From: Sporolactobacillus terrae DSM 11697
GTDB lineage: Bacteria; Bacillota; Bacilli; Bacillales; Sporolactobacillaceae
Assembly (NCBI RefSeq): GCF_000648615.1
Contig: NZ_JFZC01000023.1
Span: 1-46,959, forward strand
Direction: 5' to 3'
DNA: 46,959 bases
Each line of letters opens with the position of its first letter. The stretch's first letter is position 1. A model generated the notes under the pieces. It had not been told where the DNA came from. It worked only from the letters and a program-made list of their open reading frames with translations, and made no database searches. Positions 25,108 to 35,301 of the stretch are shown in pieces. A program made the position numbers and the translations under genes.

Positions 25108-26391
25108 TCAAAGTTGACGTTTGAGCTGTTCGGCCGAGGCGACCAATGTTTCGACACCGCCGCTCAGCTGGTCGATGATCGCCGCAAGTTCCCGAATGGT
25201 TTGATCGGTTTGCTGCGACAAACGGCTGTTTTGATCGGCGGTTTTAATGATTCCTTCGAATTTCTCTCCGGTATGTGCCGACTCTTGCATCCCCTTCTGA
25301 ATAATTGCCGTGGTCTGATCCAGCGAAACGGCAACTTCATGAGAGACGGTCGTTGAATTTCCGATCAGTTCAGCGATTTGAGTCATGGCATTACTGGTCT
25401 GATCGGCAAGCTTCTGAATCTCCTTGGCAACAACCGCAAACCCTTTGCCGAATTCACCGGCACGCGCGGCTTCAATTGCCGAATTAATCGCTAAGATATG
25501 GGTTTGCTCTGAAATTTCTTTAACTAATTGAATGACACGGCCAATTTTATTTGATGATTGCTCAAGCTGACTGACCATACCTGCCATCTCATGTACTGAA
25601 TGAAAAGCTGCCTCGACCTGTACAAGCAGTCGATCCAACTGGCCTTGGCCTGCAGCAGCATGCGCTTTTGCATGCTGCGACAGTTCGTTTCGCTTCACTG
25701 CAGTCTCTCGGACACGTTCAAACTGGTGCATTTGACTGCTCATTAATCGCTTGTTCTCTTCCGACAAATGGACCAGTTGATGACTGACGTTTCGAATTGC
25801 TGCGCGCAAATCTTCGCGTCCGACTGCATACTCTTTTTTTAAAGCTTTTTCGTATTCTGCATCGTACGCTTCCAGGACCACTTGCTGCTCAAAACTGATC
25901 ATTTTATTGATTGCCTGAATCATGCGCTCAGCATCCGCTCTGTCTGCCATCCGAGTCAATACAAGGGTCACTAAGCTCGAGGTTAAGTTCTGGAATGCCC
26001 CCATATAAACCGGCGGCTTCAGCCCAATCCTGTAATGGATCATTCCCACTCGATTTCTACGCGCAAGAAATGCTTCATCCAGTACGCCTGAAAAAAGCTC
26101 AAGAACATGACTTGCAAGGGTCTGGCTCAACTTTTCAACCGTACTGTTCTGTTCAATGATCTTCTTCAGTGAATCAATTTTATTAAATCCAGCATAAAAT
26201 TCATGCGCGATCCGTGCCATTTCTTTCTCAACGAATGGACGCATCATTTTTAAGATTTGCAGGTCTTCCTCATTTAAGCCCAGCATCTCTATTTTTTCCA
26301 ATACATCCGGGTTTTGAATGTTCAGATTGACCTTTTCCGATTTTGCGCGAACCAGCAATGAATGCTGCTTTTTCCTTCTCAACACGTGCAT
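25108..26391 (-). CDS. hemAT: HemAT-like soluble globin-coupled chemotaxis transducer
   Basis: This soluble oxygen-sensing chemoreceptor has 427 residues and no membrane helices. The N-terminal globin-sensor domain (about 35-180) has its proximal haem histidine in [10 protein letters not shown] (His119) and the MGAFQNL segment typical of HemAT. The C-terminal signalling domain (about 230-427) is a coiled coil with the conserved hairpin tip, including [17 protein letters not shown] and GFAVVAKEI, which contacts CheW and CheA. An AAGGGG site precedes the ATG at 26391; the frame reaches 26421. A gene for a related globin-type GGDEF-EAL protein lies 143 bases upstream on the same strand. Aerotaxis is the expected role. 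Confidence 0.93.
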   Translation of the reverse strand: MHVLRRKKQHSLLVRAKSEKVNLNIQNPDVLEKIEMLGLNEEDLQILKMMRPFVEKEMARIAHEFYAGFNKIDSLKKIIEQNSTVEKLSQTLASHVLELFSGVLDEAFLARRNRVGMIHYRIGLKPPVYMGAFQNLTSSLVTLVLTRMADRADAERMIQAINKMISFEQQVVLEAYDAEYEKALKKEYAVGREDLRAAIRNVSHQLVHLSEENKRLMSSQMHQFERVRETAVKRNELSQHAKAHAAAGQGQLDRLLVQVEAAFHSVHEMAGMVSQLEQSSNKIGRVIQLVKEISEQTHILAINSAIEAARAGEFGKGFAVVAKEIQKLADQTSNAMTQIAELIGNSTTVSHEVAVSLDQTTAIIQKGMQESAHTGEKFEGIIKTADQNSRLSQQTDQTIRELAAIIDQLSGGVETLVASAEQLKRQL

Positions 26392-26435
26392 CGTCCAACC
26401 CCTTCTGCAGCCCTTTGTCATCGGGTGACGGCGAG

Positions 26436-26468
26436 CGTCTTATCAAAAACAAATGCTCAAATAAGACG
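26436..26468. promoter_or_regulatory. Inverted repeat between the two globin-sensor genes
   Basis: CGTCTTAT (26436-26443) and ATAAGACG (26461-26468) are a perfect eight-base inverted repeat with a 17-base spacer, about 45 bases upstream of the hemAT-like start. No T run follows, so an operator is more likely than a terminator. Evidence is structural only. Confidence 0.3.
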
Positions 26469-26534
26469 GTCGTCTGCTCGATCTCCTAAGTTTATCCGTT
26501 CTCTGTTCCGATTTGCAACCGTTCACCATTTTGT

Positions 26535-28385
26535 TTATGCCAGATACTTTTCGGTAAAATCACTTTCCGCGAGTGGCTGACTGTAATAATAACCTTGAAT
26601 CGCGCGACAACGGCATGCCTCAATAGCCCTTAGCTGCTCTTCCGTTTCGATTCCTTCAACGATCACATCCACCCAAAGCTGCTTCGCCAACGTTACAATG
26701 GCCGCGACAATTGCTTGATCTCGGTGATTTCGAACAATATCGATCACAAAGGAACGATCGATTTTCAACTGATTAATCGGCAAATTTTTTAAATAGCTGA
26801 GCGAACTGTACCCGGTTCCAAAATCATCGAGGCTGACACCGACGCCAAGTGCTCGAATCTCATTCAAAATACGCACGGAGCGCTCAAGATCCTCGGCCAT
26901 CATCGATTCAGTGATTTCCAAGTTAAGTCTGTTCGGAGCAAGCCCGCTCATTTTCAGTGCATGTGCGACTTGTTTGACAACCGTCTCATCACGAAACTGA
27001 TTAAACGACAGATTAACCGAGATGGGGACATTCAACGCACCTGTCTCCTGCCATTTTTTCATTTGTCTGCACGCCTCATTCAGCACCCACCAGCCGATTT
27101 CCCGAATGATGCCCGTTTCCTCGGCCACCGCAATAAAGCCGCTTGGCGGCAATATGCCGTGAATCGGGTGCTCCCATCGTAGCAGCGCCTCTACACCGAC
27201 GAGTGCACCGCTGCCGGCATCGACTTGCGGCTGATAATACAACACAAATTGTTGCTTGTACAATGCCTTTTGCAGCTCATCCTCAATACATATCTTTTTC
27301 ATCAACTGCTGATGAAGCATCGTGTTATAGAAAAAATAGCTTTCTTTTGTGTCCTTCTTTGCTTCGCGCAATGCAGCATCGGCACAGCCAAAGAGCTGCA
27401 CACTGTTGGCGCCATCTTGAGGAAAGCGTGAGATACCGATACTGTATGTCGCATAGATCTCTTTGCCATCAACGATGAACGGCAGCTCAGAAGTATGTGT
27501 CAACAGTTCGGCGGCATCAATGAGTTCGCTCCTACTCAAACGATTCTTGAACAAAATCATGAATTCATCACTGCTGATACGGTAGAGTTCTGCCGCAAGC
27601 GGTTCAAGTGCTGCATTGATACGCCCGGAGAGCATGATCAGCAATTTATTTCCAATCGTCCGCCCATACATTTCATTAATCATCTTCAGCCGATCGATAT
27701 TGATCTTAAACACGGAAAAGGAATGGTCTTTGCGCTGATCGATCATCGCTTCAATGACTTCCTCAGCAACCAGTTGATTCGGCAATCCGGTAAGCGGATC
27801 ATGATAAGCCTTAAATCGAATCGCCTCTTCCTTTTTTTGATCATTGTTATCTTTTAATTGCTGATAATTTTCCATAATCAGCTGCAAGTTCAAGTTAACG
27901 ATTTTTTCCAACGCTTTAGAAATGATTAGCGCCTGTTCGCGACAATTCACTTGTCGATTGATCGCCTCAATGATGCAATTAATGAAACCATGTGACAAAG
28001 CAATCTGGTTGGACAAATCCAGCTGATAGCGGAAGCACAAAAGCGCCTGTTCACGACTGGAACGTATAAAGCGTTGGTCAAGAACGCCGCTTAAAAACAT
28101 TTGCGTAATTTCAACGTTTTTATCGCGAATCGTTGTGCTTAATGATCTTGGTAAAAGCGTGCTCTGAAACTTAAAAAGATCAAACACAAATTCGGTTGTT
28201 GCATCAGCAATCTCATCACTTAAGCGGAGCAGAAATGGCCGAACCCAGCGCAGTAGTTGCAGATCAAACAAATGAAGATTGAGCAGTTGAATCCGTCGGC
28301 GTATCCGATGATCGCTGATTGACAACTCTGCAGGCTGTTCTTTTACTTTTTTTAACCAGTTTGCTTTGTTCCATTGGTCACTCAT
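26535..28385 (-). CDS. Globin-like sensor with degenerate GGDEF and EAL domains
   Basis: This soluble 616-residue protein probably breaks down cyclic di-GMP. Residues about 35-180 resemble the HemAT globin-sensor domain (compare LQLLRWVRPFL, then FLSGVLDQRFI). In a gap-free comparison with the neighbouring HemAT, Cys117 (ALLCFRYQL) takes the place of the proximal histidine. The GGDEF domain (about 190-350) has SSDEF (271-275) instead of GGDEF, so cyclase activity is unlikely. The EAL domain (about 365-616) keeps VEALLRW (E399), NLS, LEITES (E490), DDFGTGYSS (520-528), KIDRSF and EGIE, so phosphodiesterase activity is likely. The start has a GAGGGAG site. The 300 bases upstream hold no recognisable gene. 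Confidence 0.9.
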   Translation of the reverse strand: MSDQWNKANWLKKVKEQPAELSISDHRIRRRIQLLNLHLFDLQLLRWVRPFLLRLSDEIADATTEFVFDLFKFQSTLLPRSLSTTIRDKNVEITQMFLSGVLDQRFIRSSREQALLCFRYQLDLSNQIALSHGFINCIIEAINRQVNCREQALIISKALEKIVNLNLQLIMENYQQLKDNNDQKKEEAIRFKAYHDPLTGLPNQLVAEEVIEAMIDQRKDHSFSVFKINIDRLKMINEMYGRTIGNKLLIMLSGRINAALEPLAAELYRISSDEFMILFKNRLSRSELIDAAELLTHTSELPFIVDGKEIYATYSIGISRFPQDGANSVQLFGCADAALREAKKDTKESYFFYNTMLHQQLMKKICIEDELQKALYKQQFVLYYQPQVDAGSGALVGVEALLRWEHPIHGILPPSGFIAVAEETGIIREIGWWVLNEACRQMKKWQETGALNVPISVNLSFNQFRDETVVKQVAHALKMSGLAPNRLNLEITESMMAEDLERSVRILNEIRALGVGVSLDDFGTGYSSLSYLKNLPINQLKIDRSFVIDIVRNHRDQAIVAAIVTLAKQLWVDVIVEGIETEEQLRAIEACRCRAIQGYYYSQPLAESDFTEKYLA

Positions 28386-28645
28386 CGTTTGGCGTGCTCC
28401 CTCGTCAGTTCTTAATCTAGCGTTGAATGTTCATTATTTATATCGTCAGATACGAATGAAACATGAACACATTGGTTTTCAAGACTAATTTTGTGTCATT
28501 CGTTGTTCCGAATAGCCGACTGATGTCGCTTTTCATACACGTATTAATCGCTTTTATGTAGCATTGTAAGCTTTTCTCCCTAAATGTGCATGATGCTACA
28601 AGACTATTTATTGTGAAAAACGAATAATTTTGTGAAATTTATGCA

Positions 28646-28674
28646 TTGACGGTCCATGTAATCCATGATAGTAT
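28646..28674 (+). promoter_or_regulatory. Sigma-A promoter of the S-box leader and metE
   Basis: TTGACG (28646-28651), 17 bases and TAGTAT (28669-28674) give a good vegetative promoter ending about 20 bases before the riboswitch. Confidence 0.75.
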
Positions 28675-28692
28675 TCAAGTTAACTTAATAAA

Positions 28693-28807
28693 CTCTTATT
28701 AAGAGCGGCGGAGGGACTGGCCCTATGAAGCCCGGCAACCTTTCAGATTTATGAAAAGGTGCTAATTCCAGCAAGATTTTCCAATGCGAAGTCTTGAAAA
28801 ATAAGAG
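28693..28807 (+). ncRNA. S-box (SAM-I) riboswitch aptamer
   Basis: The leader shows the classic S-box layout. P1 is CTCTTAT (28693-28699) with ATAAGAG (28801-28807). The conserved agcggcggagggactggccc block, GAAGCCCGGCAACC and GGTGCTAATTCCAGC follow in the right order. It binds S-adenosylmethionine and then lets the terminator form, shutting off metE when methionine is plentiful. Confidence 0.96.
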
Positions 28808-28826
28808 GGTGCGGATTGTCACAGAA

Positions 28827-28852
28827 GCCTCTCTAACTAGAGAGGCTTTTTA
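28827..28852 (+). terminator. Regulated terminator of the S-box leader
   Basis: GCCTCTCT-aact-AGAGAGGC followed by TTTTTATTT is a strong intrinsic terminator 20 bases after the aptamer. The 3' strand of P1 (AAGAGGG) can pair with the CCTCT of its 5' arm as the antiterminator. Confidence 0.92.
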
Positions 28853-28896
28853 TTTGCCCCACTTAACCAAGCGGATTGAAACAGGAGGATGAAAGA

Positions 28897-31203
28897 ATGG
28901 GTAAAGTATTGAGCGCGAATCTCGGCTATCCAAGAATTGGGGAAAAAAGAGAATGGAAGCGAGCTCTCGAAGCTTTTTGGGCAGGCAAATCATCAAAAGA
29001 AACTTTTTTAGAAACCATTAAAACGTTACGACTCAGCTACTTAAAAAAACAAAAGGATCTCGGCGTTGATCTGATTCCGATTGGCGATTTCAGTCTCTAT
29101 GACCATGTTCTCGACACCGCGGTTCTCTTCGGCTTGATTCCTGATCGTTTTCAAACGGATGAAAAAGAGATAGCTTTAGAGACCTATTTCTCCATCGCAC
29201 GAGGAAATCAGGATGCCGAAGCATCGGAAATGACCAAATGGTTTGACACAAACTATCACTATATCGTTCCGGAAATCAGCAATGACACGAAACCGCATCT
29301 GACGAAAAACCGTCTTCTTGATCTCTTCAATGAAGCCAAAAACGAACTTGGCATTGTTGGAAAACCGGTGATTGTCGGACCGATCACTTTATTAAAATTG
29401 GCAAAAGGCTATGATTCCGATCACTTCGACACATTGCTTGACGCGCTGCTTCCTCTCTATGTTCAAGTACTTGCTGAACTGCAGGAAGCCGGAGCAGAGT
29501 GGGTACAAATTGATGAACCGATTCTGGTCAAAGCACAAAGTGAGGAAGATCTTGCCGCATTCAGCAAGGCTTACGCCTACATCAAGAAAAATGTTCCTGA
29601 ATTGAAGTTGCTGCTGCAAACGTATTTCGAGGCGCTGGATCACTATCAAGAAGTGACTGCTCTTCCGGTTGACGGATTCGGATTTGATTTTGTTGCCGGT
29701 AAAGCGGGAAATCTTGCAGCCATCAAGACCTACGGGTTTCCAAAAGATAAAGTACTTGCAGCAGGAGTAGTCGACGGCCGTAACATTTGGAAAACCGATC
29801 TTTCCGCAACTTTTACGGAATTACAAACCTTGCTCTCTGCAGTAAAAGATCATAAGAATCTTTGGGTAACGCCATCGTCAAGCCTTCTTCATGTTCCGGT
29901 AACGGTTTCCAATGAAACGGAGCTTGATCCTGTTTTAAAGCATGCCCTTGCATTTGCTGATGAAAAACTAGGCGAAATTGTGGTTCTTGCCAAGGGACTG
30001 AATGAAAGCGAGGCAGCAATCTACGGTGCTGTTGAGCAAAATCGTGCTGATCTGAACGCCCTGCAGCAGTCGGTTCACCGCAATAATGCAGCGGTTCAAG
30101 CAGAGCTGGATCAATTGAGCAAAGAACTTCCAACGCGACCTGCTTCCTTCGATTTGCGCCAACAGGTGCAAGCGGATGCGTTCCAACTGCCACCGCTTCC
30201 GACCACAACAATCGGCAGCTTCCCGCAAACAAAAGAAGTTCGCCAAGCACGCCGCAATTGGCGCAAGGGCGAATGGTCGGACAGCCAATATGATCAATTT
30301 ATTAAAGAAGAAACGAAAAAATGGATTGACATTCAAGAGGAAATCGGTCTGGATGTACTGGTACACGGCGAATTCGAACGCAACGATATGGTTGAGTATT
30401 TCGGTGAAAAACTGGACGGCTTTGCATTCACGCGCTTCGGATGGGTCCAATCGTACGGCTCCCGCTGCGTGAAGCCGCCACTGATCTTTGGTGATGTTTC
30501 CTGGAAAGAACCGATGACCGTAAAGGAAAGTGCCTATGCACAATCCTTAACCAATAAACCGGTTAAAGGGATGCTCACCGGCCCGGTCACCATTTATAAC
30601 TGGTCTTTCGTTCGAAACGACATTAGTCAAGCCAGCGTCTTTAACCAGATTGCGCTTGCACTTAAAAAAGAAGTCCATGCACTTGAAGAAGCCAATATCC
30701 GTATGATTCAGGTTGACGAACCCGCGCTTCGCGAAGGGCTTCCGCTTAAGGAAGAGAAGAAAGCAGGCTACCTGCACGATGCTGTTTATTCGTTCAGGCT
30801 TGCGACAACCTTTGTTAAAAACGACACACAGATTCATACGCATATGTGTTATTCCGAATTCGATGAAATCATCGACACCATCGATGCTTTGGATACGGAT
30901 GTGATCTCGATTGAAGCGGCACGCAGCCACGGCGAAATCATTGCAACCTTCGAGGACTTCCATTACAAGAAGGGGATTGGCCTCGGTGTCTATGATATTC
31001 ACAGCCCACGCATTCCAAGTGTAGCGGAAATGAAATCCTACGCCGAACGCGCATTGAACGTTCTTGATCCAAAAGTTGTTTGGATCAACCCGGATTGCGG
31101 CTTAAAAACACGCCGCACGGAAGAAACCGTCCCTGCACTTAAAAATATGGTTGAAGCAGCGCAGCAAGTGCGCGCCGAACTCAGCCATACCGTTTCTCGA
31201 TAA
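28897..31203 (+). CDS. metE: Cobalamin-independent methionine synthase
   Basis: This 768-residue cytoplasmic enzyme moves a methyl group from 5-methyltetrahydropteroyl-triglutamate to homocysteine to make methionine. The N-terminal half begins SANLGYPRIG with KREWKRALE. The catalytic C-terminal barrel carries TTTIGSFPQT, the zinc ligands in HTHMCYSEF and NPDCGLKTR, and DVISIEAARSHGE. Length and motifs are complete. GGAGG stands eight bases before the ATG at 28897; the frame can be read further upstream from TTG. The S-box riboswitch directly before it controls expression, which fits methionine biosynthesis. Confidence 0.97.
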   Translation: MGKVLSANLGYPRIGEKREWKRALEAFWAGKSSKETFLETIKTLRLSYLKKQKDLGVDLIPIGDFSLYDHVLDTAVLFGLIPDRFQTDEKEIALETYFSIARGNQDAEASEMTKWFDTNYHYIVPEISNDTKPHLTKNRLLDLFNEAKNELGIVGKPVIVGPITLLKLAKGYDSDHFDTLLDALLPLYVQVLAELQEAGAEWVQIDEPILVKAQSEEDLAAFSKAYAYIKKNVPELKLLLQTYFEALDHYQEVTALPVDGFGFDFVAGKAGNLAAIKTYGFPKDKVLAAGVVDGRNIWKTDLSATFTELQTLLSAVKDHKNLWVTPSSSLLHVPVTVSNETELDPVLKHALAFADEKLGEIVVLAKGLNESEAAIYGAVEQNRADLNALQQSVHRNNAAVQAELDQLSKELPTRPASFDLRQQVQADAFQLPPLPTTTIGSFPQTKEVRQARRNWRKGEWSDSQYDQFIKEETKKWIDIQEEIGLDVLVHGEFERNDMVEYFGEKLDGFAFTRFGWVQSYGSRCVKPPLIFGDVSWKEPMTVKESAYAQSLTNKPVKGMLTGPVTIYNWSFVRNDISQASVFNQIALALKKEVHALEEANIRMIQVDEPALREGLPLKEEKKAGYLHDAVYSFRLATTFVKNDTQIHTHMCYSEFDEIIDTIDALDTDVISIEAARSHGEIIATFEDFHYKKGIGLGVYDIHSPRIPSVAEMKSYAERALNVLDPKVVWINPDCGLKTRRTEETVPALKNMVEAAQQVRAELSHTVSR

Positions 31204-31216
31204 ATCAAAGCGTACA

Positions 31217-31247
31217 AACAAGCCGCGACACGAAGTCGCGGCTTGTT
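31217..31247 (+). terminator. Terminator of metE
   Basis: AACAAGCCGCGAC and GTCGCGGCTTGTT form a perfect 13-base stem with a five-base loop, 14 bases after the metE stop. The T run is weak (cggtttc). Confidence 0.75.
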
Positions 31248-31393
31248 CGGTTTCATCACACGTTTATCCCCTTATGGCGCCTAAAATCAACGCTTCGATT
31301 GTCTTCGCCGCGGGCGTCTTGTTTCGTTGACGGAGACTGCTGCTTATCTTAGTAGGATGAGTAGCAGCAAATTCATATCGATTCTTTACTTAC

Positions 31394-31424
31394 AAAAAAA
31401 GAGCCTGCACAAGGCTCTTTTTTT
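31394..31424. terminator. Terminator of prfC, bidirectional
   Basis: AAAAAAAGAGCC and GGCTCTTTTTTT flank a seven-base loop. It lies ten bases after the prfC stop on the minus strand. Confidence 0.9.
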
Positions 31425-31433
31425 CTGTACCAC

Positions 31434-33011
31434 TCACATATTATGGGACGAATCGCGCAGTACAACATCGGGATGCTTTTGCTGAAACCAGCGCAGTGAG
31501 AAATCATTTTCAAAAATGATCACCGGGCGGTCTTTATAATCGGTAACCACCAGATTGTTGGCGTTGCGGCGAAGTGCTTCTGCATCCTCGCGACTTGCAA
31601 TCCATTTTGCTACCTGATGCGGCATCCGTTCAATGTCCAGAGCAACACCGTACTCAGCCTGCATGCGGTAGACAAAGACATCAAACTGCAGCGTTCCGAC
31701 AACGCCGAGAATGGTCTCTTCATAAGGCGTTTTATAGACCTGAATCGCACCTTCCTGTGCCAGCTGACTGACCCCTTTGAGAAAGTGCTTTTGCTTCATT
31801 GCGTTTTTGGCTCGCACTTTAGCAAAATGCTCCGGAGCAAACTGCGGCAATGCACCAAAATTAAACGTATCTTTCGCTTGGCATACCGTGTCGCCAATCT
31901 GATAGAAGCCTGTATCGTAGAGCCCAACAATATCCCCTGGAAATGCATCATCAATCATTTCACGGCTGTCGGCAAAGAATTGCTGTGGCTGTGCGAGTTT
32001 CAACGGCTTGCCCGTTCGATCGAGATAGACGCTCATGCCTTTCTCAAATTTACCGGAACAGATCCGCAGAAAGGCAATTCGATCGCGATGCGCCGGGTTC
32101 ATGTTTGCTTGAATCTTGAAAATAAACCCTGAAAAATTCGGGTCATTCGGTTGAACGATGCCTTCACTCGAGTGCCGCGGCTGCGGCTGCGGGGCAAGTT
32201 TCAAATAGTGTTCCAAAAATGTCGGAACACCGAAACTTGAGATCGCGCTCCCGAAAAAGACCGGTGTCTGCTTGCCGGCTTTCACCGCCTCAAGATCAAA
32301 ACGGCTTCCTGCTTCATCCAGAAGCATCAGGTTTTCTTCCAGCTGACTCAAGGTATAATCGTCAACCTGATCCTTTAAGATATCCGTCAGTTCCTCAACC
32401 TCGCCTAAATTCTGAACCTGGCGCTCTCTTTTTTCGTTATACCATTCGATTTTATGATCCTGCCGGTCGTAAACCCCGCGAAAGGACTGCCCCATCCCGA
32501 TTGGATAGTTGATCGGATAGGATTCGATACCGAGCACATTTTCAATTTCCTCAAAAAGTTCCAATGGATCCTTGCCTTGACGATCCAGTTTATTGATAAA
32601 TGTAAAAATCGGAATCCCGCGGTCACGGCATACCTTAAATAGTTTTATCGTCTGCGGTTCAACGCCTTTAGCGGCATCGATAATCATGACAACGCTGTCG
32701 ACTGCCATTAACGTTCGATACGTATCTTCACTGAAGTCCTGGTGCCCCGGGGTATCCAAAATATTAATCTTATACCCATCATACTCAAACTGCATCACAC
32801 TGGAGGTTACGGAGATCCCTCTCTTTTTCTCCAACTCCATCCAGTCTGAAGTCGCAAATTTTTCAGCCTTTCGTGATTTGACCGCGCCAGCCGTTCGAAT
32901 AGCGCCGCCAAGCACCAGCAGCTTTTCAGTCAGCGTCGTTTTACCGGCATCCGGGTGAGAGATGATGGCGAATGTACGGCGCCTGTTTAATTCCTGCTGT
33001 AACCGATTCAT
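31434..33011 (-). CDS. prfC: Peptide chain release factor 3
   Basis: This translational GTPase of 525 residues removes RF1 or RF2 from the ribosome after termination. The G domain shows SHPDAGKTTLTE (about 18-29), the switch region RGISVTSS, DTPGHQDF and NKLDR. The C-terminal half follows the RF3 pattern with VGTLQFDVFVYRMQAEYGV. Length is normal. It stands alone on the minus strand between the metE terminator and pgcA. Many Bacillales lack RF3 or carry it as a variable gene, so its presence is informative but not strange. Confidence 0.95.
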   Translation of the reverse strand: MNRLQQELNRRRTFAIISHPDAGKTTLTEKLLVLGGAIRTAGAVKSRKAEKFATSDWMELEKKRGISVTSSVMQFEYDGYKINILDTPGHQDFSEDTYRTLMAVDSVVMIIDAAKGVEPQTIKLFKVCRDRGIPIFTFINKLDRQGKDPLELFEEIENVLGIESYPINYPIGMGQSFRGVYDRQDHKIEWYNEKRERQVQNLGEVEELTDILKDQVDDYTLSQLEENLMLLDEAGSRFDLEAVKAGKQTPVFFGSAISSFGVPTFLEHYLKLAPQPQPRHSSEGIVQPNDPNFSGFIFKIQANMNPAHRDRIAFLRICSGKFEKGMSVYLDRTGKPLKLAQPQQFFADSREMIDDAFPGDIVGLYDTGFYQIGDTVCQAKDTFNFGALPQFAPEHFAKVRAKNAMKQKHFLKGVSQLAQEGAIQVYKTPYEETILGVVGTLQFDVFVYRMQAEYGVALDIERMPHQVAKWIASREDAEALRRNANNLVVTDYKDRPVIIFENDFSLRWFQQKHPDVVLRDSSHNM

Positions 33012-33177
33012 GGTTTCCTCCTACTAAGATCAGATCCGACGCAGTCTGTCTCAAGACCGCAGTCAAGAAAAAGGCACTCGCTCTGCCGAATTAAGTCGGC
33101 AATTCAATGCGAATGCTTTTTCAATCATTCTTCCTTAATTATATACCTAATTTATGTGAATCATAAATGCTTGTGAC

Positions 33178-34920
33178 TTATTTGCTGACTAATCCGTGAA
33201 CACGATCCATAACCGCTTTTTTCAAAGCGTTGAATTTCTTATCGCGATCTGCTGCATCGGCGCCTTTAACACCAAAGTAGAACTTAATTTTCGGTTCCGT
33301 ACCGGATGGGCGCAGGCAGAACCATGACCCGTCTTTCAGTTTATATTTCAGTACATTCGACTTCGGAAGCTTAATCGCCGACGTGCTGCCTGAATCCGTT
33401 TCGACTGCCTCAGACGTTTGGTAGTCTTCGATGACAGCAACCATAACACCAGCGACCTCATGCGGCGGCTGCGTGCGGAAGTTATTCATAATCGCAGCAA
33501 TTTCTTCTTTACCGGTGATCCCTTTCAAGGTCAGCGATTCCAGACCTTCTTCAAAGTAACCATACGTCTTGAATACATCCTGAAGCGCATCATAGAAAGA
33601 CTTGCCTTGTGATTTAAAGTAAGCAGCCGCTTCGCAAGCAAATAGCGCAGCTTGAACTGCATCTTTGTCTCGGACAAAGGAGCCGATCAAATAGCCGTAA
33701 CTCTCTTCGTAACCGAATAGGAAGCTGTATTTGCCGCTTAATTCATAGTCATGAATCTTCTCACCAATGAACTTAAATCCGGTCAAGGTGTCGACGGTAG
33801 GAATACCGAAAGCCGCTGCAATCGTTCGACCAATTTCAGAGGTGACAATTGTTTTCACAACGACGCCGTTATCGGGCAACAATCCTTTTTCTTTCTTTTG
33901 CGTGAGCAAGTAATCGAGCAGCACGGCGCCCGTTTGATTTCCCGTCAGAACGACATAGTCGCCTTGATCGTTTTTTACGGCAACACCGAGACGGTCAGAA
34001 TCGGGATCCGTTCCAATCAAGAGATCCGCATCCAGCTTTCTGCCATATTCCATCGCAATCTTAAACGCTGCATGTTCTTCCGGATTTGGTGATTTTACCG
34101 TTGAAAATTCCGGATCCGGTTCTTCCTGTTCTTTGACAACCGTCACATTTGTGAAACCCCATCTTTTCAAACCATTAATAATCGGGTAGCGGCTCGTTCC
34201 ATGAAGTGGTGTATAGACGATTTTCAAATCAGAACCAACACGTCTAATCCGTTCAGGATTCAACGAAAGCGTCTGTACCTTTTCTTGATAAGCTTCATCC
34301 ACTTGATCGCCAACAACTTCCAAGTAGCCGCTTGCCTTCAACTGATCCACATCGCCGACTTGTACGGCAAGTTCATCCTCAACCGATGCCACGAAGCGGA
34401 TCACTTCATCTGCTTCTTTTGGCGGAAGCTGGCCGCCGAATTCATTGTAGACCTTATACCCGTTATATTGCGGCGGATTGTGGCTCGCCGTGATAACAAT
34501 CCCGGAAAAAGCATGTAAATCGCGCACGGCAAAAGAAAGAACCGGTGTCGGCCGCAGTGAATCAAAAATATAGGTCTTAATCCCGTGAGCGCCTAAGGTC
34601 TTCGCTGCTTCTAAAGTGAATTCAGCAGAGAAATGCCGCGGGTCATGCGCAATGACGACGCCTCGTTTCTTCGCCTCTTCACCGGCATTTTCAATATATC
34701 TTGCTAAGCCTTCTGAAGCTTTGCGAATCGTGTACAGATTCAGGCGGTTGGTGCCAGGGCCAATTTCACCGCGCATCCCGCCGGTACCGAATTCCAAATT
34801 GGTATAAAAGCAGTCTTCAAGTTTTTCAGGATCATCAGCCATTGCATCCAGCTGCTTTTTCAGCGCAGGATCCAGCTGCGGGTCTGCAATCCATTTTTTA
34901 TATACGGTCTCCCAACTCAT
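33178..34920 (-). CDS. pgcA: Phosphoglucomutase / phosphomannomutase
   Basis: This 580-residue alpha-D-phosphohexomutase interconverts glucose-6-phosphate and glucose-1-phosphate (and often the mannose forms) for wall and polysaccharide precursors. The phosphoserine loop is [11 protein letters not shown] (Ser146). The metal loop is [10 protein letters not shown], the sugar loop GYEESYG, and the phosphate-binding loop [12 protein letters not shown] near the C terminus. The N-terminal [17 protein letters not shown] is typical of the bacterial PgcA group. It is complete and stands apart from the HAD gene upstream by 380 bases that contain a dispersed repeat. Confidence 0.94.
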   Translation of the reverse strand: MSWETVYKKWIADPQLDPALKKQLDAMADDPEKLEDCFYTNLEFGTGGMRGEIGPGTNRLNLYTIRKASEGLARYIENAGEEAKKRGVVIAHDPRHFSAEFTLEAAKTLGAHGIKTYIFDSLRPTPVLSFAVRDLHAFSGIVITASHNPPQYNGYKVYNEFGGQLPPKEADEVIRFVASVEDELAVQVGDVDQLKASGYLEVVGDQVDEAYQEKVQTLSLNPERIRRVGSDLKIVYTPLHGTSRYPIINGLKRWGFTNVTVVKEQEEPDPEFSTVKSPNPEEHAAFKIAMEYGRKLDADLLIGTDPDSDRLGVAVKNDQGDYVVLTGNQTGAVLLDYLLTQKKEKGLLPDNGVVVKTIVTSEIGRTIAAAFGIPTVDTLTGFKFIGEKIHDYELSGKYSFLFGYEESYGYLIGSFVRDKDAVQAALFACEAAAYFKSQGKSFYDALQDVFKTYGYFEEGLESLTLKGITGKEEIAAIMNNFRTQPPHEVAGVMVAVIEDYQTSEAVETDSGSTSAIKLPKSNVLKYKLKDGSWFCLRPSGTEPKIKFYFGVKGADAADRDKKFNALKKAVMDRVHGLVSK

Positions 34921-35118
34921 GTGCTCACCCCATCAGATAGTTAAAAGCCTTGATTCCACTACATTTTAAATGTCTTTTTCTATTATATACCAAGTGAACG
35001 CTGCCAGCACTAAGGCAGCGGACCTTTGTCATTTTAATTTGCAGTTAGATTTTTCACTGCCTCTTATCGCAGAACATACGATCTTTTCATCCTGTTGTTT
35101 GAGGCGTTGATGCATCAC

Positions 35119-35230
35119 CTTGTTGCACAAACGACACTTCAGTTGCCTCGCTTGCCGCGAGCCGTCCAGAAGCCTTCTCAGACTATCTGCGGAGTCTCCT
35201 TGGGCCACACTCCCGCAGGGTCCCCTCACG
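35119..35230 (+). repeat. Dispersed intergenic repeat, copy B
   Basis: It shares with the copy at 38343-38470, in the same order, ACGACACT, CTCGCTTGCCGCG, AGCCT-C-T and ATCTGCGGAGTCTCCTT, then CTCCCGCAGG. CTGCGG (35187-35192) and CCGCAG (35213-35218) can pair. It lies in the 325-base gap between the HAD gene and pgcA, downstream of the HAD stop. No gene is visible in this gap. Confidence 0.7.
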
Positions 35231-35301
35231 CGGTCATGAATATTTCTTTAGAAAGCTTGTCCCCATACGATTCATCCAGAAGCAGTATTTCTTCGAGCTT
35301 T

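Noticed and set aside
29968-30543. Minus-strand frame of 191 codons
   Set aside because: It is antisense to the linker and C-terminal domain of metE, which is complete and conserved.
31617-32132. Plus-strand frame of 171 codons within prfC
   Set aside because: It is antisense to an intact RF3 gene with all G motifs and has no supporting signal.
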